Shown: piece after piece, positions 1 through 10,521 of the stretch | Layout: each line of letters starts with the position of its first letter | Numbering within the stretch: the first letter of the stretch is position 1 | Assembly: GCA_002104895.1 (NCBI GenBank) | Contig: MCFG01000610.1 | Span: 1 to 23,655, forward strand | Direction of reading: 5' to 3' | DNA: 23,655 nucleotides | From: Anaeromyces robustus | Lineage: Eukaryota; Neocallimastigomycota; Neocallimastigomycetes; Neocallimastigales; Neocallimastigaceae | Translations under genes and position numbers: made by a program | The notes under the pieces: model-generated | Databases searched by the model: none | Seen by the model: the letters and a program-made list of their open reading frames with translations, nothing else | Told to the model about the DNA's origin: nothing

Positions 1-211
1 TACCACACCAATGATTATCTTCTATTCCCCAATCACCATCTTCATCAATGTAGTATACCTCACATGATGTTTGACAACATGGATATCCTAATTCAATAGA
101 AAAACAAGAATAGTTTTCATCTTCAATACCACCAGGGTAAAAATTTTCTGATAAACATTTTGGTATATTTATTAATACCAATCCTGAAAGAAATAATATT
201 AAATTTTTCAT
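1..211 (-). CDS. Secreted fungal dockerin protein, N-terminal part only (runs off window)
   Basis: The ATG at 211-209 opens a frame of 70 codons that stays open to the left edge. Residues 1 to about 20 form a hydrophobic signal peptide ([16 protein letters not shown]), with cleavage likely around CLS. Residues 36-70 match the fungal dockerin/CBM10 family: Cys36, the LGYPCC block (Cys45, Cys46), Cys50, the acidic DEDGDWG stretch and a closing WCG (Cys69). In anaerobic fungi such domains attach secreted enzymes to scaffoldins of the extracellular cellulosome; that role is family knowledge. Here the dockerin comes directly after the signal peptide, so the catalytic or other domain, if any, lies beyond the window and cannot be named. 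A poly-A tract on the coding strand (215-240) lies just upstream of the start, as is common in this genome type. Good confidence in domain and start; none in the enzyme class. Confidence 0.85.
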   Translation of the reverse strand, partial: MKNLILFLSGLVLINIPKCLSENFYPGGIEDENYSCFSIELGYPCCQTSCEVYYIDEDGDWGIEDNHWCG

Positions 212-757
212 ATTTTCTTTTTTTTTTTTTTTCCTTTTTTTAGGTACTTAATAATTATTATATTACCAGCTTATTATTTTATACAAATAATAATTATTAT
301 ATTACTTGTTTATTATTTATATATTATATATTATATATTTATATATTTATATATTTATATATATATATTTTTAATACTTATAATATATATTAAGAATAAA
401 AAAAAATTATTAAAAATCAGTTTAAAAAGATGAAAATTTTAATATTTTCAATAATTTTTTAAATGATATTTTTAATTTTTTTTTTTATATATTTAATTTT
501 TAAATTTTAAAAAAAAAAAAAAAAAAAAAGGAAAAATAAAATAGAGAATATTTTATTAATTATTTATATTATAAAATTTTTAACAAAAAAAGTAATAAAA
601 TATTTTTTTCGTGTATTTGTACCAATAGTTAATAATAATATTAGTAATAAGTAGTTACAAATAGTTAATCATAATAAATTTTTTATTATTATTATTATTA
701 TTATTCAATTAATTAATTAATTAATGATGGATGAGTCATACTATTGTTGTATGATAA

Positions 758-784
758 AATGTAAATGTAAATGTAAATGTAAAT
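758..784. repeat. TGTAAA short tandem repeat
   Basis: Four consecutive copies of a 6-bp unit TGTAAA are visible. This is one of the few tracts in the region that includes G, in contrast to the pure A/T repeats around it. Confidence 0.7.
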
Positions 785-950
785 TAATATTTGTAACTTA
801 AAAAAAAAAATGGAAGAATTATGGAATAATGGAATAAAGGAATAAATAAATAAATAAATAAAATAGAGTATAATAGAATATATATTATTTTATTATTTAT
901 TATTATTTTTACTATTAGTATTATTATTTATTACTCATTACTTTTTAAAC

Positions 951-955
951 ACTAT

Positions 956-1022
<67 letters not shown>

Positions 1023-1039
1023 TTGAATATATTTATATT

Positions 1040-1070
<31 letters not shown>

Positions 1071-1087
1071 TTGAATATATTTATATT

Positions 1088-1126
<39 letters not shown>

Positions 1127-1131
1127 TCTAT

Positions 1132-1182
<51 letters not shown>

Positions 1183-1270
1183 TATATTTATTTATTATTT
1201 ATTTATTTATTTATTTATTTATATATTTATTTATTATTTATTTATATTTATTTATTTATTTATTTTTATT
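951..1270. repeat. Long TTTA/ATTT microsatellite
   Basis: About 320 bp of TTTA tetranucleotide repeat, interrupted by two copies of a TTGAATATATTTATATTT insert (1023 and 1071) and several TATA or TTA slips near 1183-1245. It gives a spurious 87-codon open frame of FIYL repeats, which I do not treat as a gene. It forms part of one arm of a large inverted repeat with 1475-1600. Confidence 0.95.
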
Positions 1271-1474
1271 TCATGAGTTCAAGTAACAAAAAAAAAAGAG
1301 GTATCATAAAATGATGAGTCATTATGTGTAATATATTAAATTTTTATTATTATTATAATATTAATGGTAAATTTTATTTTTATTTTTTTAATTAGTGAAT
1401 TCTATTCATTCTATTCTTTAAAATCTTAATTTATTTATTATATATTAAGTAAATTAAGTAAATTAATAAATAAA

Positions 1475-1479
1475 TTTAA

Positions 1480-1514
<35 letters not shown>

Positions 1515-1566
1515 ATAGATAAATAAATGAATAAATAAATAAATAAATAAATAGATAAATAAATAG
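1475..1566. repeat. AAAT microsatellite (right arm of inverted repeat)
   Basis: AAAT tetranucleotide run with a few GATA and GAAT substitutions. It is the reverse complement of the TTTA tract at 951 onward and part of the inverted repeat described separately. Confidence 0.9.
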
Positions 1567-1812
1567 TGTTGTAAAAAGTAATGAGTAATAAATAATAATA
1601 ATAAATAATTAATAATTAATAAATAAATAAATAATTTTAAAATTTGGTAAATCATTTTTTATTATCTATTATTTATTATTTATTATTATTAAAATTTTTA
1701 ATGTTAAAATATTATTTTAGTTAAGATAAATAAAAAATATTTTAAATATTAAATTAGTTAAATTTAAATGATGACCCACCCACGTATTTTTTTTTTTTTT
1801 TTTCAAATAAAT

Positions 1813-1895
1813 AATATAAAGTTTATGATAATTTTTTTTATGATATGATAATTAATGATTATGATTATGATAAAAATTATCATAAACTTTATATT
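1813..1895. repeat. Perfect 24-bp inverted repeat with 35-nt loop
   Basis: AATATAAAGTTTATGATAAT... at 1813-1836 is perfectly complementary to 1872-1895, separated by 35 nt rich in ATGATTATGAT. The stem is non-repetitive, so it is unlikely to be a microsatellite artefact. It could be a foldback element, a cruciform or a long-hairpin transcript end. Confidence 0.85.
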
Positions 1896-2169
1896 TTATA
1901 TTTTATTTTTTTATGGTTATGCTTATGTTATGTAACATTTCATTTCATGTTTTATTTTATTTCATCTTTATTTCATCTTTATTTTATTTTATTTTATAAC
2001 ATTATGAAATAATGAAAATCTTTTTTATTAAGTTTATTAAGTTTATTTATTTATTAATTATAATAATATAATTAAATATCCATTAGATGATTCATTGTTA
2101 AAATGTATTATTTTAAAATTATAGTATATGAACTTTAAAATCCAAGTTATATTAATACGTAGTTATAAC

Positions 2170-2282
2170 TTATTTATTATTTATTTATTTTTATTTATTT
2201 ATTTATTATTTATTTATTATTTATTATTTATTTATATATTATTTATTTATTTATTATTTATTTATTATTTATTTATTTATTT

Positions 2283-2334
<52 letters not shown>

Positions 2335-2380
2335 TTATTTATTTATTATTTATTTATTTATTATTTATTATTTATTATAA
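2170..2380. repeat. ATTT/ATT compound microsatellite
   Basis: Mixed TTTA and TTA units over about 210 bp. They create a spurious 96-codon frame of FIYLL repeats on the plus strand, not supported as a gene. Confidence 0.9.
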
Positions 2381-2664
2381 AGAATAAAAAAAAAATAACA
2401 AAAAATAACAAGATTTGAATTGTAAACATTTCCATTTTTTAATTTTATTTTTAATTTAATTTTTAATTTAATTTTAATTTAAAAATTATTAAATCTGATA
2501 ATTTAATATAAAAAATTTTTTATTTTCTGTTTTTTATTTTTTCTGTTTTTTTATTTTTTCTGTTTTTATTTTCTATATCCATTTTAAGAAAATTTTAATT
2601 TTAATTCCAATCCATCTTTTGACTTTTTCATATTAAAAATATTTTTTTTTTAAATAATCATTGA

Positions 2665-2783
2665 ATAAATAAAATAAAATAAAATAAAATAAAATAAAAT
2701 AAAATAAAATAAATAATAAAACAATATAATGATATAATGATATAATGATATAAAGAAAGTAAAAATAAAAATAAAAAAAATGA

Positions 2784-2813
<30 letters not shown>
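2665..2813. repeat. AAAAT, ATGATATA and AAAT tandem repeats
   Basis: Three adjacent simple repeats: AAAAT about ten times (2665-2713), an ATGATATA unit several times (about 2726-2752), and AAAT (about 2783-2813). Confidence 0.85.
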
Positions 2814-2815
<2 letters not shown>

Positions 2816-3068
2816 AATATATATAATATATATTTATAATAATAAATAATAAATAATGACTATAAATTAATTATAAAATAATATATAATACATTATAATA
2901 ATATAATATAATAACTATGAATAATTAATTAATATAATAATTAATATTATAATAATAATAAAAACTTTCAAAGCTTTATTATGCAAATAAATAAAAAATA
3001 AAACTTTCTTTTTTCTTTTCATCTTTAATCAATAAAATAAATAATAAATAAATAATAAATAAATATAA

Positions 3069-3188
3069 AATGGATGGATGGATGGATTTTTTTAAAAATT
3101 AAACTTTGTATTATTTATAGCATAACCTTGCATAACCTAACATTACATAATAAATGGGATGCAATTTGGTAAAAATTTAATTAATTAA

Positions 3189-3222
<34 letters not shown>

Positions 3223-3537
3223 TACCCTTTTTGTAGGTTTATCCATTTAAATTTATTGAAAGATACAAAAAATAAATAAATAAATTAAATAAACAAATAA
3301 ATAATAAATTAAATAAATAAATAATAAATTAAATAAATAAATAAATAAATAATAAATAATTATTAATATTAAAAATATTAATATTAAAAATTATTATTAT
3401 CTTTTATTAACTATTATTTATTATATTAATTAAATTAAAAGATGACACAATAATAATAAATAATAATAAATAATAATATTTAATAATAATAAATAATAAA
3501 TAATATATATTAATAATATTTATTTATTTATTAATAT

Positions 3538-3571
<34 letters not shown>
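3069..3571. repeat. Cluster of short microsatellites
   Basis: Contains TGGA repeated four times (about 3069-3086), AAAT (3185-3220), mixed AAAT/AAATTAAAT (3268-3360), AAT (3450-3510) and TTTA (3528-3571). No coding signal lies between them. Confidence 0.8.
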
Positions 3572-3573
<2 letters not shown>

Positions 3574-4745
3574 TAATGAATTATTGTTTGATGTTTTTTG
3601 TATCCAAAAAGAAAAAAAAAAAAAATTAAAAAAAACCCAAAAATTTAAAATTTAAAAATTTTAAAAACATTTTTTTTATTATTTAATTTTAATTTTATTT
3701 TCGGAAATCTTATTAATTAATAAAAAAATTCTTTTTTTTTTTTGTTTTTTTTTTTTTTGATTTGGTTTTTAATTTTTAAAAATTAATTTTTTTTTAATTT
3801 TTTTTTTATATAATCAGTAATTTAATAATAATAATTTATATAATAAATAGTAAATAATAATTTAATTATTCAATACTTAATTATTTAATTATTTAATAAT
3901 TTATAAATAATGGAATTGGAATTGGAATTAAATAACAAAAAAAAATCAATACAATACAAATCAATATAATCATTATACCATGAATACAATATATATTAAT
4001 ATAATAATAATATATTGTTATAATATATTATAATATATTTATTTCTTATTCAATTAAAAAATTTTTTTGTTTTTGTTTTTGTTTTTTTTTTTTTGTTTTA
4101 ATTTCATGTTTTAAATTCATGTTTTTTTTTTTTATTTTTTTTTTTTTTTTATTTTAATTTTTATTTTTTGTTTTGCTTTTTTTGTTTTGTTTTTTTTATT
4201 ATCATTTTTTTATATATAAAGCTTATTTTTCAGTCAAAAAAAATAAAAAAAAAAAAAAGAATATATATATATGATAAAAAAAAACAAAAGTAAAGTAAAA
4301 TAAAAAATAAAAAGTAAAAAATAAAAGGTAAAAGTAAAAGTAAAAGTAAAATAAAAATAAAAAAATAAATAGAATAAAAATAATATTCTATGATTAAAAG
4401 TCAAAAACTAAAAACATCTTATAAAAAACATAAACTTATCATAATAATATTTAAATAAAATAAATATTATTATTATTTTTTTTTCCTTTAATTTAAGTTT
4501 GGATTTTTAATATCAATATCAATAGATATATAATCCATTATAAACAAAATAGAATATACCTCTATAAATATATTATAATTGTATAATATAGATAAAAAAA
4601 ATATAAATATATTATTATTATTATTATTATTATATAATAGATAAAGATATATATATAATAGATATATAATAGATATATAATAGATATAAATAAATCAATA
4701 AATTAATAAATCAATAAACCAATAAATAGATATATATATAAATAT

Positions 4746-4790
4746 ATGTTAAGTGATAATGAATTTACTTCTCCATTATTCAAATATTAA
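4746..4790 (+). other. Upstream ORF overlapping the 7TM start
   Basis: An ATG at 4746 opens a 14-codon frame (MLSDNEFTSPLFKY, then TAA at 4788-4790). It begins 13 nt before the 7TM ATG in another frame and runs past it. If the 5' UTR includes this ATG, it would compete with the main start. Whether it is transcribed cannot be seen here. Confidence 0.4.
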
Positions 4791-6007
4791 TTCTTATAAT
4801 GTTTATGATAATTATCAAACTATAGTATGTACCTTCTTTACTCATGAATTTTTTTTATGGACATGTTTAGTTTTATTGGTATCTTATCATAATTGGAAAA
4901 GACCTATTATTTTTCTTATGGTTATTCATTGGTTTTTAAGATTTGTAGGAGATGATATTGTAAAAACAATAAGTCTTTATAAAGCAGATTTTTATTATTG
5001 GCCATTTAGTAATGTAGCTTGGTTTAATACTTTTGGAATTGCTAGTTTATTTTGGTATGCAGGAGAAATTATAGGGGATTGGTATTTGGTTATTAGAACG
5101 AAAGCTCTTATAAGAGATAATCGAAAAATAAAATGGGTTTTAATAACTTGTATTATTTATAATATTATAAAAGTAATGCAAATGATCCCTTACCCTCTCT
5201 ACGTACCATTTAAAAATGATATGAATTTTGATAATAGAGATGATTTTGATTATAAATATTCAAAACATTTAACAAAACATAAATTTCAAAAATGGACCAC
5301 TGCCGTTTTACAACAATTTGGTAGTTTAATCTTTGAAATATCGGTCATCCTCACCTTAAAAAAATATTTTTTTAATAAAAAATTAAATTCTAATACCAAT
5401 AGTTATAGTAATTATAATAATAATGATAATGATAATGACAATGACAATGATAATGATAGTGACAGTTATCGTGATCATGAAAATAATAATAATAATAATA
5501 ATAATAATTTTTTTAGAAAATTTAAACAACTTTCAGAATATCGTATTTATCTTTCTATCATAGTTACCTTAGTTGGTATTCCATTTTCATTATTATTTTG
5601 TATAGCGGTAATTTATATGATTAGTAAATCTTATAATATAACGGATAAAAATGAATTTCAATATATGTTTAGTTTATTATGTGATGATCAAATACCTGAT
5701 AATATTCGTTTATGTGTATTAAATTTTAGTTATTTTTTTATGTATATTGATCAAATCCTATTAATATTTTATGCCGATAAAAATGAATATTCTACAAAAA
5801 GGAATTTACTTTATCATAAAAATATTACTAATAATAAGAAGGATAAAAAGGATAATTATAATTATACTAATAATGATATTATTAATGATGATAATTATAT
5901 TCAATTAACTAATGATGAAAATTATAATCAATTAATAAATATTGAAAGGAAAAATTCCTCCATTTATTATAATAGACTAAGTCATTTAAATGAAAATTTG
6001 AAAAAAA

Positions 6008-6012
<5 letters not shown>
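4759..6012 (+). CDS. Seven-transmembrane protein of unknown function
   Basis: Intronless frame of 417 codons. The open frame extends two codons further, but its first codon would be GTG, so the first ATG at 4759 is chosen. I see seven hydrophobic segments at about residues 25-43, 49-65, 88-113, 125-142, 181-200, 264-288 and 316-340. Notable features are YWPFSN before TM3, WYAGEIIGDWYL within TM3 and LNFSYFFMYIDQ in TM7. The loop between TM5 and TM6 (about 210-250) is an Asn/Asp low-complexity insert, and the 77-residue tail is rich in Asn, Asp, Lys and Tyr. The topology, with a long fifth-to-sixth loop, resembles a G-protein-coupled receptor, but I see no DRY or NPxxY-type motif, so receptor function is only a possibility. 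It sits alone between long AT-rich spacers. The coding part uses AT-rich codons but is clearly more complex than its flanks. Confident as a gene, not as a function. Confidence 0.85.
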
Positions 6013-6040
<28 letters not shown>

Positions 6041-7337
6041 TTTTTTTTTCTTGATAGAATCTAAATAAAATGATAAATAATAAATGAAAAATGTGTAAAT
6101 AATATAAATAGAAATAAGTAATATAAAAAAAAAAATTTTAAAAAAAAACAATGTTTTATATAAAAATTTTTTAATCAAAAAATTATTCTATTTATCTATA
6201 AAAAATTTTTTTTATAATAATGAAAAAAAAAAAAAAAAATACATATATATATATATAAACTTTTTTTTTTCAAAATAGAAAAGATAAATATAATAAGTAT
6301 TGATTTATAAAAAAAAATAAAATAAAATTTCAAATAGTTTAACAACATTTGAATTAAAATAATGATAATGTACTATCGAATTTAAAAAAAAAGAAAAAAA
6401 TTATTATTAAATTCATTAAAAAATTATTAAAAATTAATGATTGATTAATGATATATTTAATAATTATATATAAAGTATTAAATAAAATTGAATTATTAAT
6501 AAATTATATTTTTAAAATAAAAATAAAATAAAATAAAATAAAATAAAATAAAATAAAATAAAATAAAATAAATACCTCTAATAAAAAAATAAAAAAAAAT
6601 AATATTGTTAATAAATTATTATATATATCATAAAATTTGGTATAATAATATTATACTAACTTACTTGTATATTTATAGATATATATATTTTATATATTTT
6701 TTTTTTTATATTTTTTTTTTTTTAGAAAAAAATTATTTTTATTTACTATTGATAATATTACAAAAAAAAATATAAAATAACAAATATAAATATATATAAA
6801 ATAAATAAATAAAAAAAATTTTTTCCGTTTTTCGCTTTTTATTCAATAAATAAAAAATAAAAGAAAAAAGGAAAAAAGAAAAAAAGATAGAAATTAAATT
6901 AAATAATAAAAATAATCCACAATTAAATGAATTATAAAAAATGGTTCGATATAATTTAAATAATTAAAATAAACATAATTATAATAATTATTTAATATTG
7001 TATAAATTAAATAAACAAAACAAACAAAACAAATAAATAAAACAAAATAAATAAAATAAATAAATATATATATATAAATAATTGATAAAAATAAAATATA
7101 AAATAAAATATAAAATAAATATAAATATAAAAAATAAACCAAAAAAAATTATTTTATAATATTATAACACTATATAATGTTTATAAATCAATAAATCAAT
7201 AAATAAATAAATATACAAATAAATAAATTTAATATTATTATTATTAAATATAGCCTTTAACCCTTCTGAGTATATTATTCTTTTCCAATTTATTTGTGGA
7301 AACAATAGATACTTCATTATCAACATCAGGTTCTATT
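6013..7337. other. Low-complexity intergenic region
   Basis: Begins with an AAT run right after the 7TM stop, then A/T-rich DNA with an AAAAT microsatellite (about 6514-6571) and AAAT/AAAC tracts (7010-7130). From about 7254 the composition becomes less simple. This stretch (CCTTTAACCCTTCTGAG...) is open in the frame of the next gene back to a TAG at 7251-7253 and may be 5' UTR or the end of a missed upstream exon; possible 3' splice AGs are at 7252-7253 and 7307-7308. The frames on the minus strand at 5909-6178 and 6894-7142 are A/T shadows. Confidence 0.6.
6514..6571. repeat. AAAAT microsatellite
   Basis: About eleven AAAAT units in a row. Confidence 0.9.
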
Positions 7338-8938
7338 ATGAATAGCAACAATAATAATCGAAATAATTATAAAAGATCGAATTCATTATTATCATATGAT
7401 CGTTTAGACATTTTACAATCTAAAAAAACATATACCCATAAAAAATTAATCAAAGATTTTAATGAAAAAATCAATGAATATCATCAACAACAAGAAATGG
7501 CTTCTCAAAAAATATCAAAGGTAATATTGATTTTATTTTTTTTTTATTTTTTTTTTTTTTATGATTATTATTGTTTTATTATATTAATAAATATTTATTC
7601 CTTATTTGGTATTATTTTTTAAAATTATAATTAAAAAACAATAACATATATGGAAATAAATAATAATAATAAATATTAAAAGAAAAACAATATATACTTT
7701 TATAAAAATTTGGTATTTATTAATATTATAGTATAATCATCCAAATAAATTTATTTACCAATAAATTATTATAACTATTATATTTAAAATACATAAATAA
7801 TAGTATAAACAATAATATATAAATAATATATAAATAATATATAAATAATATATAAATAATATATAAATAATATATAAATAATATATAAATAATATATAAA
7901 TAATATATAAATAATAATATAAGAATTATAATTTATTTTTTATTCCGATTTAATAGAATTTAGAATCTCCTATCAAAAATGATAAATAATTATTAATATA
8001 ATGTTTTTTTTTTCTTATAATAATATTTTATGCATAAGAAAAAATATATAACATATAACTATTATATCATCATATTATACATTTTTTTATAATATTTATT
8101 AATATATATTTATTTTGATATATACAATTTTATATTATATTTACTAATATAAACATAATATTATAATATACTTTTATTTATTATTATTTTATTATTATTT
8201 ATGAATTATTTTAAATATAATAAAATATAGATGAAAAAGTATGCTCAAACTATACCAAAACCAAGCATTGATCCTAAATTATTATTAAAAGAAAAAATCA
8301 GTCAAGCTTTAGATAAACAACAACAGAAAGAACAATACTCTTTTTCTAATTATCAAGATACATCATCGAATAAAACATTAAGTTATAATGGAGAAGAATG
8401 GATAATAGAAAATAATGATATAAAAAAAATTGATAAAAATAAAGAAAATAATGATGACTATCAAAATAATAATCAAAAGAAAAAAGGAATGATAAAAAGA
8501 ATGAGTCAATCTCATATACCTATTAGAAAAAAGAAAAATAATAAAAAGAAAAATAATAAAAATAATACCAATAAAAAGAAAGCGAATCAAAATAAATATT
8601 CAAATTTAAATAATGATGAAATATCTGTTGATAAAAATAATTTCCAAAAAGATAATGAAAATGATAATAATATAAGTAATTATATATCTTCTTCTACCAT
8701 CACTTCTTCCATAAATAATACATTGACCGATATATCTTCCATATATGATACTGAAAATATTGCTTTTAATAATAATAACAACAACAACAATAATAATAGT
8801 AATAGTAATAATAATAAAGAATCTAATTTAGTATTACCACCAATATCTCCTACTCAACTTCAACTTTGGAATTTAGAACAAGAATATCGTAAAGCTATGG
8901 ATAAAGTAGAAAATATTAAAAAAGAATTAAATCTTTAA
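7338..8938 (+). CDS. Two-exon hypothetical protein, Asn/Lys-rich with coiled-coil end
   Basis: Exon 1 is 7338-7520 and exon 2 is 8231-8938, joined in phase 0 across a GT...AG intron, giving about 296 residues. The join reads smoothly from EMASQKISK into MKKYAQTIPKPS, with charged helical character on both sides; this is my main evidence that the two open frames are one gene. Exon 1 has an Asn-rich start and a basic helical part (KKTYTHKKLIKDFNEK). Exon 2 has a Gln-rich helix (QALDKQQQKEQ), a long Lys/Asn low-complexity middle, a poly-Asn/Ser run, then a conserved-looking end: LVLPPISPTQLQLW followed by a predicted helix (EQEYRKAMDKVENIKKEL). No signal peptide or membrane segment. I do not recognise the family. 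The ATG at 7338 is the first in frame, but the frame is open upstream to 7254, so an additional 5' exon is possible. Confidence 0.65.
7521..8230 (+). other. Intron of the two-exon gene (710 bp)
   Basis: 5' splice site AAAG|GTAATA at 7521, 3' splice site AATATAG|ATG at 8230, and a branch-point-like TACTAAT at 8142-8148, about 80 nt before the acceptor. The inside is AT-only with stop codons in all frames and holds an 11-bp minisatellite. A further small exon inside cannot be excluded. Confidence 0.6.
7811..7914. repeat. 11-bp minisatellite, AATAATATATA x 9
   Basis: About nine near-perfect head-to-tail copies of AATAATATATA lie within the intron. The unit length of 11 differs from the tetranucleotide repeats seen elsewhere. 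Confidence 0.9.
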
Positions 8939-9121
8939 AGTAATAATAAAAGAGAAAATAATAATAAAAATATATATAAATATATATATATTCATATTTA
9001 AATTATATATTAAAAATGTAGTGAATAAATTATTTAGACAAAATAAATGGTAAAATAATAAACACACCCTACTTTTCTTATCATTTTTAATCATAGTTTT
9101 TTTTTTTAATTATTATGAAAT

Positions 9122-9161
<40 letters not shown>

Positions 9162-9479
9162 TTATATTTACAACTCATTTTTTTTCATCCAATAAAATTA
9201 ATCAATACTAATACAATTTACAATAAATTTGATATTATTCATTCATTTTATCCCATGGTTTTGATTACTGAAACTTTAAAGGAAAAATATATATATGGTT
9301 ATTTATTTTGTTTATTGTTTAATATAAATTTTAAATATCTATTTTGTCTAATTTTAATTAATTAAAAAATATATTTATTTATATATAGTTATTTTTAAAA
9401 TATATAATGATCGTAATTTTTGTAAATGTAAATATACTGTAAATATTACTTGTCATTAATATTTTAATATTTAATTCTT

Positions 9480-9518
<39 letters not shown>

Positions 9519-9540
9519 TTTGTTTTTTGTTTTTTGTTTT
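9480..9540. repeat. TTG trinucleotide repeat followed by TTTTTTG repeat
   Basis: About twelve TTG units (9480 to about 9517), then three TTTTTTG units. TTG/CAA runs are usual for poly-Gln coding parts, but flanking frames are short and broken, so no coding role is supported. Confidence 0.85.
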
Positions 9541-10135
9541 TTATTAATATCATGAATAAAAAATACAGAATCATTTACTATTTGTTAGTTAAAACGCAGA
9601 AATCAATGTATACCATTTGAAAAAAAAAAAATTATTATAAATACCATGAAATATATTATTTTATTACTATTTGTATGATATGAAAATATGTAACAAAAAT
9701 ATGTAACAAAAAGGAAAATAATCAGAAAAATGAAAAATAATTAACACAATAAAATAAAAAAAAAAAACTCAATAATGAAATATTGCTAAAAACATCATAT
9801 ATATATATATATAATATTAATTTATAATTTTGAAACATTTTTTATTTATATCGTAATATATAAAATTGCTATTACATAATCATGTGTGAAACAATAGTTT
9901 TCCAACGAAATACAAATATTTTTATTATATATAAATAATGAACAGATAAACAAATAGTTTAAATCATATAATAACAATAAATTAAAGACAAAAATAAAGT
10001 TAGAAGTTACATAATAATGAACATAACTATTAATAATATATAATTTATATACATATAAATAATAATATTAAATATAAATAAATGTATAATAATAAGAATA
10101 TAAAAAAAAATTTGAATAATATAAATATATAAATA

Positions 10136-10275
10136 AATAATAAAATAAATAAATAATAAAATAAATAAATATATAAATAAAATAAATGAATAAATAAATA
10201 AATAAATAAATAAATAATAAAATAAATAAATAAAATAAATAAATAAAATAAATAAATAAATAAATAAATAAATTA
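10136..10275. repeat. AAAT microsatellite block 1
   Basis: Interrupted AAAT repeats with AATAA slips. Confidence 0.9.
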
Positions 10276-10397
10276 ATAATATAAATGGGATAAAAAAAGA
10301 CCTATTTTAATAACCACAATATAAAAATATAATAGCTTGTACTAATATTAAACCAATTATAAGAATATAATAATAATAAATAATAAATAATTAAAAC

Positions 10398-10423
10398 AAA
10401 TAAATAAATAAGTAAATAAATAA

Positions 10424-10459
<36 letters not shown>

Positions 10460-10463
10460 AAAA

Positions 10464-10518
<55 letters not shown>

Positions 10519-10521
10519 ATA
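10398..10521. repeat. AAAT microsatellite block 2
   Basis: A purer AAAT run of about 120 bp. The blocks may be related: the word AACCAATTATA lies near each (10352 and 10595). Confidence 0.9.

Larger units (their letters stand above)
919..1600. repeat. Large inverted repeat, ~120-bp arms
   Basis: Positions 919-947 (TATTATTATTTATTACTC... ) are perfectly inverted at 1572-1600 over 29 bp. The match continues inward with a single 1-nt offset through ACACTATTTATTTAT and then into ATTT repeat on one arm (to about 1035) and AAAT on the other (from about 1478). The non-repetitive core, including TTACTCATTACTTTTTA, shows that this is a true inverted duplication rather than chance pairing of microsatellites. 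Confidence 0.8.
212..4745. other. Low-complexity intergenic region, no gene seen
   Basis: About 4.5 kb made almost entirely of A/T microsatellites and homopolymers. I read both strands and found no frame with non-repetitive protein character. The only long open frames encode FIYL-type strings from ATTT repeats. The main repeat blocks and two inverted repeats are listed separately. It separates two divergently oriented genes (dockerin gene to the left, 7TM gene to the right), so both promoters should lie here, but TATA-like words are everywhere and cannot be assigned. Short TTTTG and TTTTC runs near 4060-4200 sit upstream of the 7TM gene. Confidence 0.7.

Noticed and set aside
1023-1286. 87-codon plus-strand frame of FIYL repeats
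   Set aside because: It is pure TTTA microsatellite read in frame; no start context or non-repeat protein sequence.
731-1322. Two ATGAGTCAT sites (731-739 and 1314-1322) as Gcn4/AP-1-type binding sites
   Set aside because: The words are perfect palindromic matches, but two short sites in repeat DNA far from both gene starts are not enough evidence of regulation.
2128-2418. 96-codon plus-strand frame of FIYLL repeats
   Set aside because: Microsatellite translation, as above.
758-3571. CRISPR array or origin of replication among the regular repeats
   Set aside because: The repeats are contiguous microsatellites without spacers, and the organism is a eukaryote; AT-rich words alone cannot define an origin.
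5909-6178. 89-codon minus-strand frame
   Set aside because: Antisense shadow of the 7TM tail and the AAT run after it.
6894-7142. 82-codon minus-strand frame rich in Tyr, Phe and Leu
   Set aside because: Product of AAAT/AAAC simple repeats; not a believable membrane protein.
8378-8590. 70-codon minus-strand frame rich in Ile and Phe
   Set aside because: Lies antisense within exon 2 of the two-exon gene, opposite its Lys/Asn codons.
9480-9517. TTG repeat as poly-Gln coding exon on the minus strand
   Set aside because: Flanking frames are closed within a few codons and have no protein character.
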